The translations under genes and the position numbers were made by a program. Of a stretch of DNA of 64,000 bases, positions 55,292 through 63,780 are shown one piece after another. The stretch comes from DASUPK01 sp963747425 (GTDB lineage Bacteria; Actinomycetota; Thermoleophilia; Solirubrobacterales; 70-9). The stretch's first letter is position 1; every line of letters starts with the position of its first letter. Below the pieces are notes generated by a model. It had not been told where the DNA came from, did no database searches, and saw only the letters and a program-made list of their open reading frames with translations. The DNA is taken from NCBI GenBank assembly GCA_963747425.1, contig CAVVFJ010000011.1, positions 1 to 64,000 on the forward strand, read 5' to 3'.

Positions 55292-55684
55292 ATGAGGGTC
55301 TCTCGCCCGATCTACGAGGAGCTGCTGGCGCACGCCCGCGAGGAGGCGCCGAACGAGTGCTGCGGGCTGATCGGCGGCTCGGACGGCGTCGCCAGGACGG
55401 TCTACCGCGCGCGCAACGCCGAGGCCAGCCCCCTGCGCTACAACCTCGATCCCCAGGACCAGTTCCGGATCATGACCGAGATGGACGAGAGGGGGGAGGA
55501 GCTGTCGGCGATCTACCACTCACACACCGCGAGCCCGGCCTACCCCTCGCAGACGGACATCAACCTGGCGTCCTATCCCGACGCGCTCTACCTGATCGTC
55601 TCGCTGGCGGACGGAGAGAAGGACCTCCGCGGCTACCGCATCACGGATGGCGAGGTCACCGAGGTGGACCTCGCCATCGATTGA
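55292..55684 (+). CDS. mec: Mec, JAMM metalloprotease that releases cysteine from CysO
   Basis: A 130-residue JAB1/MPN metalloprotease. The JAMM zinc motif is complete: the upstream Glu in APNECCGL, then HSH-X7-SXXD in YHSHTASPAYPSQTD. In mycobacteria this enzyme cuts CysO-cysteine to give free cysteine and regenerates CysO. With CysM, CysO and an E1 in the same window, that role is highly likely. ATG 55292 has no ribosome site and may be leaderless. It heads a two-gene unit with the zinc-ribbon protein 13 bases downstream. No frame damage. Confidence 0.93.
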   Translation: MRVSRPIYEELLAHAREEAPNECCGLIGGSDGVARTVYRARNAEASPLRYNLDPQDQFRIMTEMDERGEELSAIYHSHTASPAYPSQTDINLASYPDALYLIVSLADGEKDLRGYRITDGEVTEVDLAID

Positions 55685-55697
55685 GCCGGAGTTCCCG

Positions 55698-56207
55698 ATG
55701 ACCGAGTCCGCGGGGCCGCTGGTCTGCCCGCGCTGCGCGCTTGCCCATCCGATGAGCGAGCGCTTCTGCCGCAACTGCGGGATGCCGCTGGTCTACGCCG
55801 GCACGCGGGAGGAGGAGCCGATCACCGCTGCACACGAGCGGGCGCGGAAGGTGCGGCCCCAGTACGCCAGGGGGGACCTGAAGCGGGTCACGGGCGCCCG
55901 CAGCCTTGCCGACGGAGAGCTGATCCAGTCGATCCTGCTCGATCAGGGGATCCCGTCGATGCTCCGCCGGGCGCGCGGCTTCGACGTGCCGGACTTCCTC
56001 GCGGCGGGCCCGCGCGACGTGCTGGTCCCGGAGTCCGGCTACGAGGCGGCGCGCGAGGTGCTTGCCGGGACCGACATGCTCACCGCCGAAAGCCCGGCTG
56101 GCTCAATGCCCGGGATCGGCTCGCCAGCGCGGCTCGCGGTTGGCCTGATTGCCGCCGTTGGAGTCGGCGCCCTGATCGTCTATCTCTTCTATCTCGCGTT
56201 CGGGTGA
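55698..56207 (+). CDS. Zinc-ribbon membrane protein with DUF2007-like domain
   Basis: A 169-residue protein. The N-terminus has a zinc ribbon (CPRCALAHP and FCRNCGMPL); a region near residues 65-130 (DGELIQSILLDQGIPSML, PRDVLVPESGYEAAREVL) resembles the DUF2007 putative signal-transducing domain; and one membrane helix ends it (LIAAVGVGALIVYLFYLAF). GGAG lies seven bases before ATG 55698. It follows mec by 13 bases. The function is unknown; the pairing with mec may be accidental or may point to a membrane-linked control of the cysteine pathway. Confidence 0.8.
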   Translation: MTESAGPLVCPRCALAHPMSERFCRNCGMPLVYAGTREEEPITAAHERARKVRPQYARGDLKRVTGARSLADGELIQSILLDQGIPSMLRRARGFDVPDFLAAGPRDVLVPESGYEAAREVLAGTDMLTAESPAGSMPGIGSPARLAVGLIAAVGVGALIVYLFYLAFG

Positions 56208-57020
56208 CCGGCGACGACGCGGCGGCGAAGTTCGTGGCCGCCGCCTGATGCTGGGGTCGAAACCGAACTCGGGCGGGGAGCCGAGACCCAGGTCGAGGTC
56301 CGGCCGCTCCAGGGCCTCGCTCAGGGAGGATGCCTCGAGGGACTCCGACTGCGGGTAGAGGATCTCGTCGAGGTGCATCCTCCAGGCACGCTCGATGTCA
56401 CGCATGCGCGCTTCGAAGGCGAGCTCCAGGTTGCCTCGCGGACCCGCGCGGTGGAGGCGCGACGCCATCCGGACGCAGGCGTCTGGCCCCGCGTGGCGAT
56501 CGAGCAGGTCGAACACGGTGCCGCCCAGGATCAGCGCGTCGCGCCGGGTGGGCGGGAAGGCGGGGCGATCGCCCTCGCGCAGCCTGGTGATCACCGCCGC
56601 CCGGTAGAAGGAGGTCTGGCCGCTGAAGTACTGCGCCGCCCCCTCGACCAGCCAGGCCCAGCGCAGATAGGTGATGAAGCGCCGCGGGGTCCACATCGGC
56701 GGGAGGGCGGTGTTGTTGGCCGCCAGGACGATCTGGCAATACATCCGCTCGGCGGTGCCGCGCAGCGCGCGCAGCGAATCCTCCCCGGCCGAGCGCCTCT
56801 CCATCCAGGAGTCGTTGAGCGTGTGGATCTCGCCGGCCATCGGCCAGCCCGCGAGGTAGCGCCGCGCCGCCGGCGCGGCCGACCAGCGCACGGCGGGCAG
56901 CAGGGGGTGCGCCATCGAGAGCCACGCCGGGTTGTCGTGGAGGATGACCGTGACCGCCCCAGGCACCTGATCGAAGCGATCCTCGAGGCGCAGCCGCAGG
57001 TCCTCCAGCGAGTCGAGCAC
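56103..57020 (-). CDS. Peptidase MA-like membrane-surface protein lacking HExxH
   Basis: About 300 residues. The region WAWLVEGAAQYFSGQ resembles the second helix (W-EG-A-YF) of MA-clan metallopeptidases, and the order GEIHTLNDSWMERR, AERMYCQIVLAANN, RRFITYLRWAW is consistent, but where HExxH is expected there is none. It may be an inactive relative. The reading seems to extend upstream to about 57100 (IETDSLSFTARHDDADL) without a usable start codon; GTG 57020 is the first one. The C-terminal 60 residues overlap the neighbouring gene in antisense and are Arg/Pro-rich, so the true stop is probably earlier (around 56197-56260). Confidence 0.62.
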   Translation of the reverse strand: MLDSLEDLRLRLEDRFDQVPGAVTVILHDNPAWLSMAHPLLPAVRWSAAPAARRYLAGWPMAGEIHTLNDSWMERRSAGEDSLRALRGTAERMYCQIVLAANNTALPPMWTPRRFITYLRWAWLVEGAAQYFSGQTSFYRAAVITRLREGDRPAFPPTRRDALILGGTVFDLLDRHAGPDACVRMASRLHRAGPRGNLELAFEARMRDIERAWRMHLDEILYPQSESLEASSLSEALERPDLDLGLGSPPEFGFDPSIRRRPRTSPPRRRRSPEREIEEIDDQGADSNGGNQANREPRWRADPGH

Positions 57021-57104
57021 CCGGTGAGCGCAGGCGAGATCGGCGTCGTCGTGGCGCGCGGTGAAGCTCAGCGAATCGGTCTCGATCCAGGTGATGGAGC
57101 CAGG

Positions 57105-57986
57105 CTACTCGCGGGCTCGGGCGCGCTCGAGATCCAGCTCCGTCTCGACGCCCATCCCGACCAGCGCCCCGTGCGCCTCCTCGAGGCTGGCGGCGGGCGA
57201 GACCGCGGTGGCGAGGGGCACCGCCGACTTGGCCGCCGCGACCGGGTCGAAGAAGAAGGTGAGCGCGCCGAGTGGAGTGAGCTCGACGGTTCGCCTGCCC
57301 CCTCGGATCGGGAAGGGGCCGCGCTCGCCTCTGGCGCAGCGGACGGCGTTCAGGCTCGCCTCGGTCGGGACGACCTCGGCTGCCGAGCTGACCAGCTCGC
57401 AGGCCTGCGGGGTGAGCCCCCAGGCGCCCAGCAGCGCGTCGGCGGACTGGAGAGCGGTGATTCGCTCGAGTACCTCGTCGGGAGTGAGCTCGCCGTCGCA
57501 GCCGGGCCCATAGACGGCCCCGACCACCTCGCTCTGCTTGGCGAGGAACAGCCCGGCCGCCAGCACGATCGCGTCGCACAGCGGGCTGGCGAGGCCGGGC
57601 TCGTCACCGTGCGCGAGCACGTCCCCGCCCACGTCGAGCAGGACGATCGCGTCGCAACCGAGCTCGGCCGCCGCCTCTGCCAGGCCGCCGGCGAGGGCCT
57701 GAGGACCTCCGGTGATGTCGAGCAGCAGGACCGGTTGGCCGAGGTGGGCGGCCATCCGCGACTCCGAGAACTCGACGCCGTCGAGCGTGGTCGTCGACCC
57801 CTCGGTGAGGACCGCAGCGGAGCCGCATGGGCGCCCGCCGCGGATCTCCTCGAGCGAGCGGGGGCCCGGGCGCGGATCGATCGGCGAGCGCTCCCAGGCG
57901 ACTCCGCCGAGCACCCACTCCGTGCCCAGGCCATCGAGCAGGTCGGTGACGCCGAGGGCGCCGACCACGTCGCCACCGCCGCCCAT
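57105..57986 (-). CDS. DUF1152 family protein
   Basis: About 293 residues from ATG 57986. The family signature GMGGGGDVVGALG is right at the N-terminus, with LGGVAWERSPIDP, ALAGGLAEAAAELGCDAIVLLDVGGD and DGVEFSESRM further on. The preceding residues RRALLIGMGGGGD are also in frame and would supply the first beta strand, so the real start is probably upstream (up to 58034), where only a CTG codon right after the DUF1802 stop is available. Biochemical function is unknown; the fold seems to bind a nucleotide or sugar phosphate. Confidence 0.82.
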   Translation of the reverse strand: MGGGGDVVGALGVTDLLDGLGTEWVLGGVAWERSPIDPRPGPRSLEEIRGGRPCGSAAVLTEGSTTTLDGVEFSESRMAAHLGQPVLLLDITGGPQALAGGLAEAAAELGCDAIVLLDVGGDVLAHGDEPGLASPLCDAIVLAAGLFLAKQSEVVGAVYGPGCDGELTPDEVLERITALQSADALLGAWGLTPQACELVSSAAEVVPTEASLNAVRCARGERGPFPIRGGRRTVELTPLGALTFFFDPVAAAKSAVPLATAVSPAASLEEAHGALVGMGVETELDLERARARE

Positions 57987-58034
57987 GCCGATCAGCAGGG
58001 CTCTGCGGCTGTCTCTAAGGGCCTGAAGTGGCAG

Positions 58035-58661
58035 TTACGCCGGTACGAGATCGCCCTGGCAGATCTCGCGGATCGATCCGGCGGCGCGCTCGAACTCCTC
58101 GTCGGCCATCACCGGCGTTCCCTCGAAGGGAAGATCGCGATCGATCTCGACCCACGAGCGGCAGCCGTGGTGCTCGTCCTTGACGCGCACCGTGACGGGC
58201 CGCGGGATCCGGTGGACCCGGAGAAGCAGCACGTGCAGCGGATGGGTCCGCTTCCAGGCCAGACGCTTCTGGGCGTAGTCCGGGGTCCAGATGTGGAACG
58301 GCGTCAGCGCCTCGACCACGCGGTGATCGTCGGTCGTGAAGTGATCCGTGATCTCGGCCCAGCTTCGGATCCGCACCCTGTCGGGCTGGGGGATGCCGCC
58401 GTCCTGGAGCAGCGCCCGCGGGGGCGGCTCCTCGTCGGGCCAGACACCCTCCTCGAGGGCGCGACGAAGCTCCGGATGGTGGGACTCGCGAACCAGGTCG
58501 TTCCGCTGGTGGTCGAAGGTCGGATAGAGGAAGAACTGGTCGTGCTCGACCTCGAAGTGCTTGTCGTCCTCGCGAATGCCGCCCTTCCGGAGCGCGACGA
58601 GCTGCTCGCCCTCGGCCAGCGCTCGCACGGTCACTGCCCACTCTTTCAACGCAATCGGCAT
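58035..58661 (-). CDS. DUF1802 family protein
   Basis: About 208 residues from ATG 58661. It begins MPIALKEWAVTVRALAEG and has LVALRKGGIREDDKHFEVEH, FFLYPTFDHQRNDLV, and TPFHIWTPDYAQKRLAWK; these are the DUF1802 signatures. No function is established. A longer reading to 58790 is less likely. A well-placed promoter (TTGTCA-N17-TAGACT) lies 80-110 bases upstream, with an extra palindrome beyond it. Downstream are the DUF1152 gene and the peptidase-like gene, with nearly no gaps; the three probably form one operon. Confidence 0.87.
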   Translation of the reverse strand: MPIALKEWAVTVRALAEGEQLVALRKGGIREDDKHFEVEHDQFFLYPTFDHQRNDLVRESHHPELRRALEEGVWPDEEPPPRALLQDGGIPQPDRVRIRSWAEITDHFTTDDHRVVEALTPFHIWTPDYAQKRLAWKRTHPLHVLLLRVHRIPRPVTVRVKDEHHGCRSWVEIDRDLPFEGTPVMADEEFERAAGSIREICQGDLVPA

Positions 58662-58741
58662 AGGTCTCAGGAAGTCAATCTGGTTCGGATGGCGAGGGGC
58701 GGGACGAACGATTTCGGCACCAGAGCCCCTCGGAGGCGCGC

Positions 58742-58793
58742 AGTCTAGACGACGAAGTCGGCTTTGACAACCCTTGTGCCGCTTTGTCACAAA
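58742..58793 (-). promoter_or_regulatory. Strong promoter and TTTGTCACAAA palindrome before DUF1802
   Basis: On the minus strand TTGTCA (58765-58770) and TAGACT (58742-58747) are 17 bases apart, a near-consensus sigma-70 promoter. Just upstream, TTTGTCACAAA (58783-58793) is a perfect 11-base palindrome, a likely regulator site. The DUF1802 start follows about 80 bases downstream of the -10. Confidence 0.7.
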
Positions 58794-58894
58794 CTCAGGG
58801 ACTTAGTTGTAAGTGCCAGATAGCCCATTCCCATGCGGTCCACATCCTGGTTGACCGGCCAATCGACGCAAGATGCGCAATTCGCAAGGAGGCG

Positions 58895-60403
58895 CTAACG
58901 ATTCGGTTCGGGGCCGTACCCACCGCCCCCGGGGGTCTCGATCCGCAGCCGGTCGCCCGGCGCGAGCTCCCCCTCCGCCTTGGAGGGGATCGCCGTGCCG
59001 TTCAGCAGGTCGCGACCGGGCAGGCCGGGCTCACCGCCATCCCTGCCTTTCGGCGCGTGGCGCCGCCGCTCGGCGATCAGCGTGAAGCGCATCGGCTGGG
59101 TCGCCTCGAGCTCGCGTACGGTGCCGTCACCCCCGCGGTGGCGGCCCGCCCCGCCGCTCCCGCGCCTCACCGAGAGCTCCCTGACCAGCACCGGGTAGTC
59201 CGTCTCGAGTGCCTCGATCGGCGTGTTGAGCGTGTTCGACATCGCCACGTGCTCCGCGCTCGGGCCATCCGCATCCCGGCAGGCGCCCTGGCCGCCCCCG
59301 ATCGTCTCGTAGTAGGTCCAGCCCTCGGCCGACAGGGTCACGTTGTTCATCGTGCCCTGTCCGTCGGCCCCGACCGGGGCGAAGCGCTCCATGGCGGCGA
59401 AGACCAGGTCGGCGACCCGGCTCGAGGTCTCCACGTTGCCGCCGACGACGGCGGCCGGGGGCCGCGCGTTCAGCAGAGATCCCTCCGGGGCGCTGACCGT
59501 CACGGGTCGCCAGGCGCCCGCCGACGGCGGCGCGTCCGGATCGCAGACCACCCGAACCGCGTAGATGCAGGCGGCCTTCGTCACCGAGAGGGGGCAGTTG
59601 AGATTGCCGCGCACCTGCTCGGCGCTGCCCTCGAAGTCGAGCTCGAGCGAGTCGCCGCGGACGACCGCTCGCACCCGCAGCCGGATATCGCCGTCGCGTC
59701 CCTCGAGCAGATCCTCGGCGGTGCTCTCGCCGTCCGGCATCTCGGAGAGCGCGGCGCGGGTGCGGCGCTCGGCGTAGTCCAGGATCTCGCCGGTGGCCGT
59801 GGCGAGCAGGTCGCGGCCGTGCCGGTCGGCGAGCTGTCGCAGGCGGCGGATGCCGGTCAGGTTCGCCGCGCGCTGGGCGCGCAGGTCGGCGAGGCGCTGG
59901 TCGGGGTTGCGCATCTGGCTCGCGAGGCCGCGCAGGACGTCGTCGTCGGCGCGGGTCGGCGGGATCACGACACCCTCCTCGTCGAGGGTCACCGAGAGCG
60001 CGGGCATGCCCCCCGGGGTGGGTCCGCCGATGTCGGCGTGGTGCGCGCGGCTGGCGGCAAAGCCGAGCAGCTCCTGCTCGTGAAAGACGGGCGAGATCAG
60101 CGTGATGTCCGGCAGGTGCGTGCCGCCGCGGTAGGGGTCGTTGAGGATCCAGAGGTCCCCGTCGTGGTGCTCCTCGTCGACGATCACCGCGACCGCGTCG
60201 GGCATCGAGCCCAGGTGCACCGGGATGTGCTCCGCCTGCATGACGAGCTCGCCCGCGGGGTCGAACAGCGCCGTCGAGCAGTCTCGGCGCTCGGTGATGT
60301 TCGGCGAGTGCGCCGAGCGGATCAGCACGGCGCCCATCTCGTCGCAGGCGGCGCGGAGGGCGCCGGTCATCACCTGCAGGGCGACCGGGTCGAGGGCGCT
60401 CAT
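58895..60403 (-). CDS. hyuB: Hydantoinase B/oxoprolinase-like subunit (HyuB)
   Basis: A 502-residue HyuB protein. It starts MSALDPVALQVMTGAL, with SPNITERRDCSTALFDPAG, HIPVHLGSMPDAVA, DPYRGGTHLPDITLISPVF, RAHHADIGGPTPGGMPA and NTPIEALETDYPVLV, and ends GGGGYGPEPNR. With HyuA it forms an ATP-dependent hydantoinase, oxoprolinase or acetone-carboxylase-type enzyme; the exact substrate cannot be read. ATG 60403 overlaps the hyuA stop (ATGA). No frame damage. Confidence 0.93.
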   Translation of the reverse strand: MSALDPVALQVMTGALRAACDEMGAVLIRSAHSPNITERRDCSTALFDPAGELVMQAEHIPVHLGSMPDAVAVIVDEEHHDGDLWILNDPYRGGTHLPDITLISPVFHEQELLGFAASRAHHADIGGPTPGGMPALSVTLDEEGVVIPPTRADDDVLRGLASQMRNPDQRLADLRAQRAANLTGIRRLRQLADRHGRDLLATATGEILDYAERRTRAALSEMPDGESTAEDLLEGRDGDIRLRVRAVVRGDSLELDFEGSAEQVRGNLNCPLSVTKAACIYAVRVVCDPDAPPSAGAWRPVTVSAPEGSLLNARPPAAVVGGNVETSSRVADLVFAAMERFAPVGADGQGTMNNVTLSAEGWTYYETIGGGQGACRDADGPSAEHVAMSNTLNTPIEALETDYPVLVRELSVRRGSGGAGRHRGGDGTVRELEATQPMRFTLIAERRRHAPKGRDGGEPGLPGRDLLNGTAIPSKAEGELAPGDRLRIETPGGGGYGPEPNR

Positions 60404-62383
60404 TCGTTCCCTTTCCGCGCGGTGATGGTCCCGGCGTTGTCCACCGAGGCGGTCCAGCCGGGCGGCAGTACCAGCGTGGCCTCCGGCAATTCGAACACGC
60501 ACGGGCCGGCAGCCTCGAACGCCGCCTCGGGCTCTCCGCGCAGCACCCGCGTCTTCACCCATTCGCCGTCGAAGCGCGCCTCGCGCTCGCCCTCGCTCAG
60601 CTTCCCGTCCGCGGCCGCCCGCGGGCGCGGCTCCGGTCCGGGCTCGAAGGCGGCGACCCGGATCGTGACCAGCTCCAGCCTGCCCTCGGGGTCCCGGTAG
60701 CCGTACCGCGCCTCGTGCTCACGAGCGAAGTCCTCGGCGAGCTGAGCGGGATCTGGGCGAGCCGGGCCCGGAATAGGCAGCTCGAACGCCTGGCCGCGGT
60801 AGCGAAGCTCGTAGACGACGTCCAGGTCTGCTCCCTCCATCCCGGCCAGGAGCGGCTTGCTGAGCGCGTCCACCTCGGAGGCGACGCGCTTAGCGGTGAT
60901 CTCGTCGGCCGAGAGGAGCACCGTCCGGGCCGTGTCCCGCCGCCGCCCGGCGGCGATCAGCCCGAGGGCCGAGAGCACGCCGCTTGCCCGCGGGCAGACG
61001 ATCCTCGAGATCTCGAGCTCACCCGCCAGCGCGGCGGCGTGCATCGGCCCCGCCCCGCCGAAGGGGAGCAGCGCGTAGTCGCGGGGGTCGATTCCGCGCT
61101 CCACTGTGACCACCCTCAGCGCGCGAATCATCTCCTGGTTCGCCACCCGGATGATTCCCTCAGCCGTCTCGATCGCGTCGAGGCCGAGTTCCTCGGCGAG
61201 GGAGGCGAGCGAGCTCCGCGCCGCATCCTCGTCCAGCGCGACCCCTCCGGCGAGCTCCGAATCCGGCGAGAGATAGCCGAGCAGCAGGTTGGCGTCGGTG
61301 ACCGTCGGCTCGGTGCCGCCGCGGCCGTAGCAGGCGGGCCCCGGCTCGGCACCGGCGGAGCGCGGCCCGACGCGAAGGGCTCCGCCGACATCCCGCCAGC
61401 CGATCGAGCCACCGCCGGCGCCGACGGTGTGCACGTCGACCATCGGCAGCTGCACGGGACGGCCATCGATCTCGCGGGAGTCGGTGCGACGGACCTCGCC
61501 GCCGTCGACCACGCAGACGTCGCAGGAGGTGCCGCCCATGTCGATGCCGATGGCATAGGGGTTTCCCGCCTCCTTGGCCAGGAGGGCGGCCCCAACCGCG
61601 CCCCCGGCCGGGCCGGAGAGCACGCTCCAGGCTCCGGCTCGGGCGGCCTCGGCCGCCTCCGCGGTGCCTCCCGAGGAGCGCATCACCTCGGGCTCGGCGA
61701 GGCCGCGCTCGCGGCAGGCCGTCGCCAGGCTGGTCAGGTAGCGGCCGAGCAGAGGGGTGAGGTAGGCGTCGATGACCGTCGTCGAGAAGCGCTCGAATTC
61801 GCGGAAGGCCGGCAGCACCTCGTGCGAGGCCGAGACGTGCACGTCCGGCAGCGCCTCGCGGAGGGCGGAGGCGATGCGCGCTTCGTGCTCGGGTTCGCGG
61901 AAGGCGAACAGCAGGCAGACCGCGATCGACTCGACCGCGCGGCCACGCAGTACGCCGATGAGCCGCTCGATCTCCTCGTCGGTCAGCTTCTCGATCACGC
62001 CGTCGGGACCGACCCGCTCCGCCGCCTCGAAGCGGTCCTCGACCGCGACCAGCGACCGTGGCTTGCCCCGGCAGGGGTGGTAGAGGCTGGGGCGAGCCTG
62101 GCGGCCGATGTCGAGCAGGTCGGCGAATCCCCGCGTCGCGACCAGAGCCGTGCGCGCCCCGCGCTCTTCGAGCAGGGCATTGGTCCCCACGGTCATTCCG
62201 TGGGTGAAGCGCATCCACCGCGCCGGGCTCGGCGCCGGCCCGCTCGAGCACCTCGTCGACCGCGGCGATCACCCCGCGCGACTGATCCTCGGGCGTGCTC
62301 GGGACCTTGGCGGTGTGCAGCTGATCGCCGTCGAGCAGCGCGGCGTCGGTGAAGGTCCCACCGACGTCGACGCCGAGCAGCAT
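60400..62383 (-). CDS. hyuA: Hydantoinase A/oxoprolinase-like ATP-binding subunit (HyuA), one frame switch
   Basis: About 660 residues. The N-terminus MLLGVDVGGTFTDAALLDG carries the ASKHA nucleotide-binding strand. After a switch near 62205 it continues FTHGMTVGTNALLEERGA, and further on AGGAVGAALLAKEAG, AIGIDMGGTSCDV and GAGGGSIGW. This is a complete HyuA. The two-subunit enzyme cleaves a cyclic amide with ATP. Upstream, 7 bases away, is a methyltransferase gene in the same direction. No ribosome site is obvious at ATG 62383; coupling to the upstream gene is likely. Confidence 0.91.
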
Positions 62384-62390
62384 GGCCGGA

Positions 62391-63017
62391 CTATGACGCC
62401 TGCGCCACTCCGATCGCCAGCGGGTGGACGAGCGCGGGCATCCAGCGCCAGCGGCCGCGTTCGACGGTCTCGACCCGGAGGTCGCTGTCGCGGAGCAGGT
62501 CGACAGTCGCCCGATTCGCGTTGCAGCCCGCGGCGAACGCATGCCACGGCCGGTGCAACCGGTCCTGCCAGCCGGCTAGGCGCCGCGAGTCCGACCGCAC
62601 GTGCTCGAGGAACAACAGCTTGCCGCCTGGGCGGAGGACCCTGGCGATCTCGTCGATCGCCTGGCGCGGTTCGTCGACCGTGCAGAGGACCAGCGTCGAG
62701 ACCACCGTGTCGAAGCGATCGTCCTCGAAGGGGAGTCGTTCCGCATCGGCCGCCATTACCGAGGAGGGGGTCCCCGAGCGCTTTGCTCGCCGCTCGAGCC
62801 TGGCGGCCATCGGCGGCGAGGGCTCGGTCAGTACCAGCTCCTCCAGACCGTCCGGGTAGTGGGGGAGGTTGAGCCCGGTTCCGGCGCCGAGTTCGAGCAC
62901 CCGTCCCTTCGCCCGTCGGAGCAATTCGGCTCTTCGCTTCTCCATCCCGGCGCGCTCGCCCACCCATAGAAGCGGGTCATAGGCCGCGCTGAAGACGCCT
63001 TCCCAGACCTTGCTCAT
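62391..63017 (-). CDS. Class I SAM-dependent methyltransferase (UbiE/METTL-like)
   Basis: A 208-residue methyltransferase. Motif I is RVLELGAGTGLNLPHYP, then ELVLTEPSPPMAARLE, ERLPFEDDRFDTVVSTLVLC as motif II/post-II and LRPGGKLLFLEHVRSDS as motif III. A tryptophan-rich C-terminus (LAGWQDRLHRPWHAFAAGC) follows, as in METTL7-like methyltransferases. It lies upstream of hyuA in what looks like an operon, so the substrate may be an intermediate of the same pathway, but this is unproven. ATG 63017 is preceded by GAGAGGGG. Confidence 0.88.
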   Translation of the reverse strand: MSKVWEGVFSAAYDPLLWVGERAGMEKRRAELLRRAKGRVLELGAGTGLNLPHYPDGLEELVLTEPSPPMAARLERRAKRSGTPSSVMAADAERLPFEDDRFDTVVSTLVLCTVDEPRQAIDEIARVLRPGGKLLFLEHVRSDSRRLAGWQDRLHRPWHAFAAGCNANRATVDLLRDSDLRVETVERGRWRWMPALVHPLAIGVAQAS

Positions 63018-63181
63018 TGTCGCCCCTCTCGCTCGTGTGAACTTGTCACCGGTTCTACGAGGAGCGTGACGCTGCGGCTTGGCCGAGCAGTGTGCGGTGC
63101 CGCACAGAGGTCGCCGTCATTGCGCGGCGAGAGCCCCCAAGGGGTGGGGCCCTCCACCGGTCGATCAGTCCCAGGTTGTCG

Positions 63182-63616
63182 CTAGGCGGCGGCTGCCTCG
63201 ACCTCGCGCACCTCGAACTCCTCGAGATGCTTGTGCGAGGGGCAGTAGTCGCGCCCCGGCAGCGGCTCGCGCTGGCAGGGCGTGCCCTTGCGAGTGCTGG
63301 CCAGGCAGTTTCGCTCCTGGCCATCCAGCGTCACGTCGGCCGGCAGAGAGTCGAGGAACTCCTCGATCAGCTCGATGTGCCGCTCGACGACCATGTAGAC
63401 CCGAACCTGCTCGGCGAGCGCGAAGTACTCGCGAATCTCGGTGAACAGCGTCTTCGCCGGCCGTGCGAAGTAGCGGCGGTCCGAGACCAGCCTCTGAATG
63501 GTGGCCTCACACGCTTCCAGCAACGTCTGCCGGGCGGCGAACGTCCTCTCGACGCCCCCGGTGGTGTCGATGCGAGGAGCCAGGTCCCTGTAGATGGAAC
63601 GACTGAATTGATACAT
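63182..63616 (-). CDS. Small protein with C-terminal Cys/His zinc-binding motif
   Basis: A 144-residue protein. Residues 1-95 are helical (QFSRSIYRDLAPRID, RLVSDRRYFARPAKTLFTEI, VYMVVERHIELIEEF) and the C-terminus has C-X9-C-X10-C-X2-H (CLASTRKGTPC, then DYCPSHK), most likely a single zinc site. AAAGGAGAG lies just upstream of ATG 63616. The family is unknown to me. The 165-base region before it holds an AT-rich island with an inverted repeat and phased repeats, so it is probably a regulated gene. Confidence 0.72.
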   Translation of the reverse strand: MYQFSRSIYRDLAPRIDTTGGVERTFAARQTLLEACEATIQRLVSDRRYFARPAKTLFTEIREYFALAEQVRVYMVVERHIELIEEFLDSLPADVTLDGQERNCLASTRKGTPCQREPLPGRDYCPSHKHLEEFEVREVEAAAA

Positions 63617-63707
63617 CCGTGATCTCTCCTTTGCCCCCCTGAAGCCTCATCCGCGGGCCTTCCTGCCCTTGGAATCTCCAGGCGATTGGTGATTCAACCA
63701 CGCGCAT

Positions 63708-63751
63708 ACCCAAAATTGGGTTAAGGGCGGATTAAGTAGTTTTAAGTAGTC
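63708..63751 (-). promoter_or_regulatory. AT-rich island with inverted repeat and phased TTAAG repeats
   Basis: ACCCAA-AA-TTGGGT is a perfect 6+2+6 inverted repeat (63708-63721). It is followed by three TTAAG units 11 and 10 bases apart (starting about 63721, 63732 and 63742), the last two as exact TTAAGTAGT. Such helically phased direct repeats are typical of OmpR/PhoB-type sites. The cluster lies 92-135 bases upstream of the small Cys/His gene. Confidence 0.5.
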
Positions 63752-63780
63752 TCAGGCCCGCGCTTTTGAGTACGCGTGGC

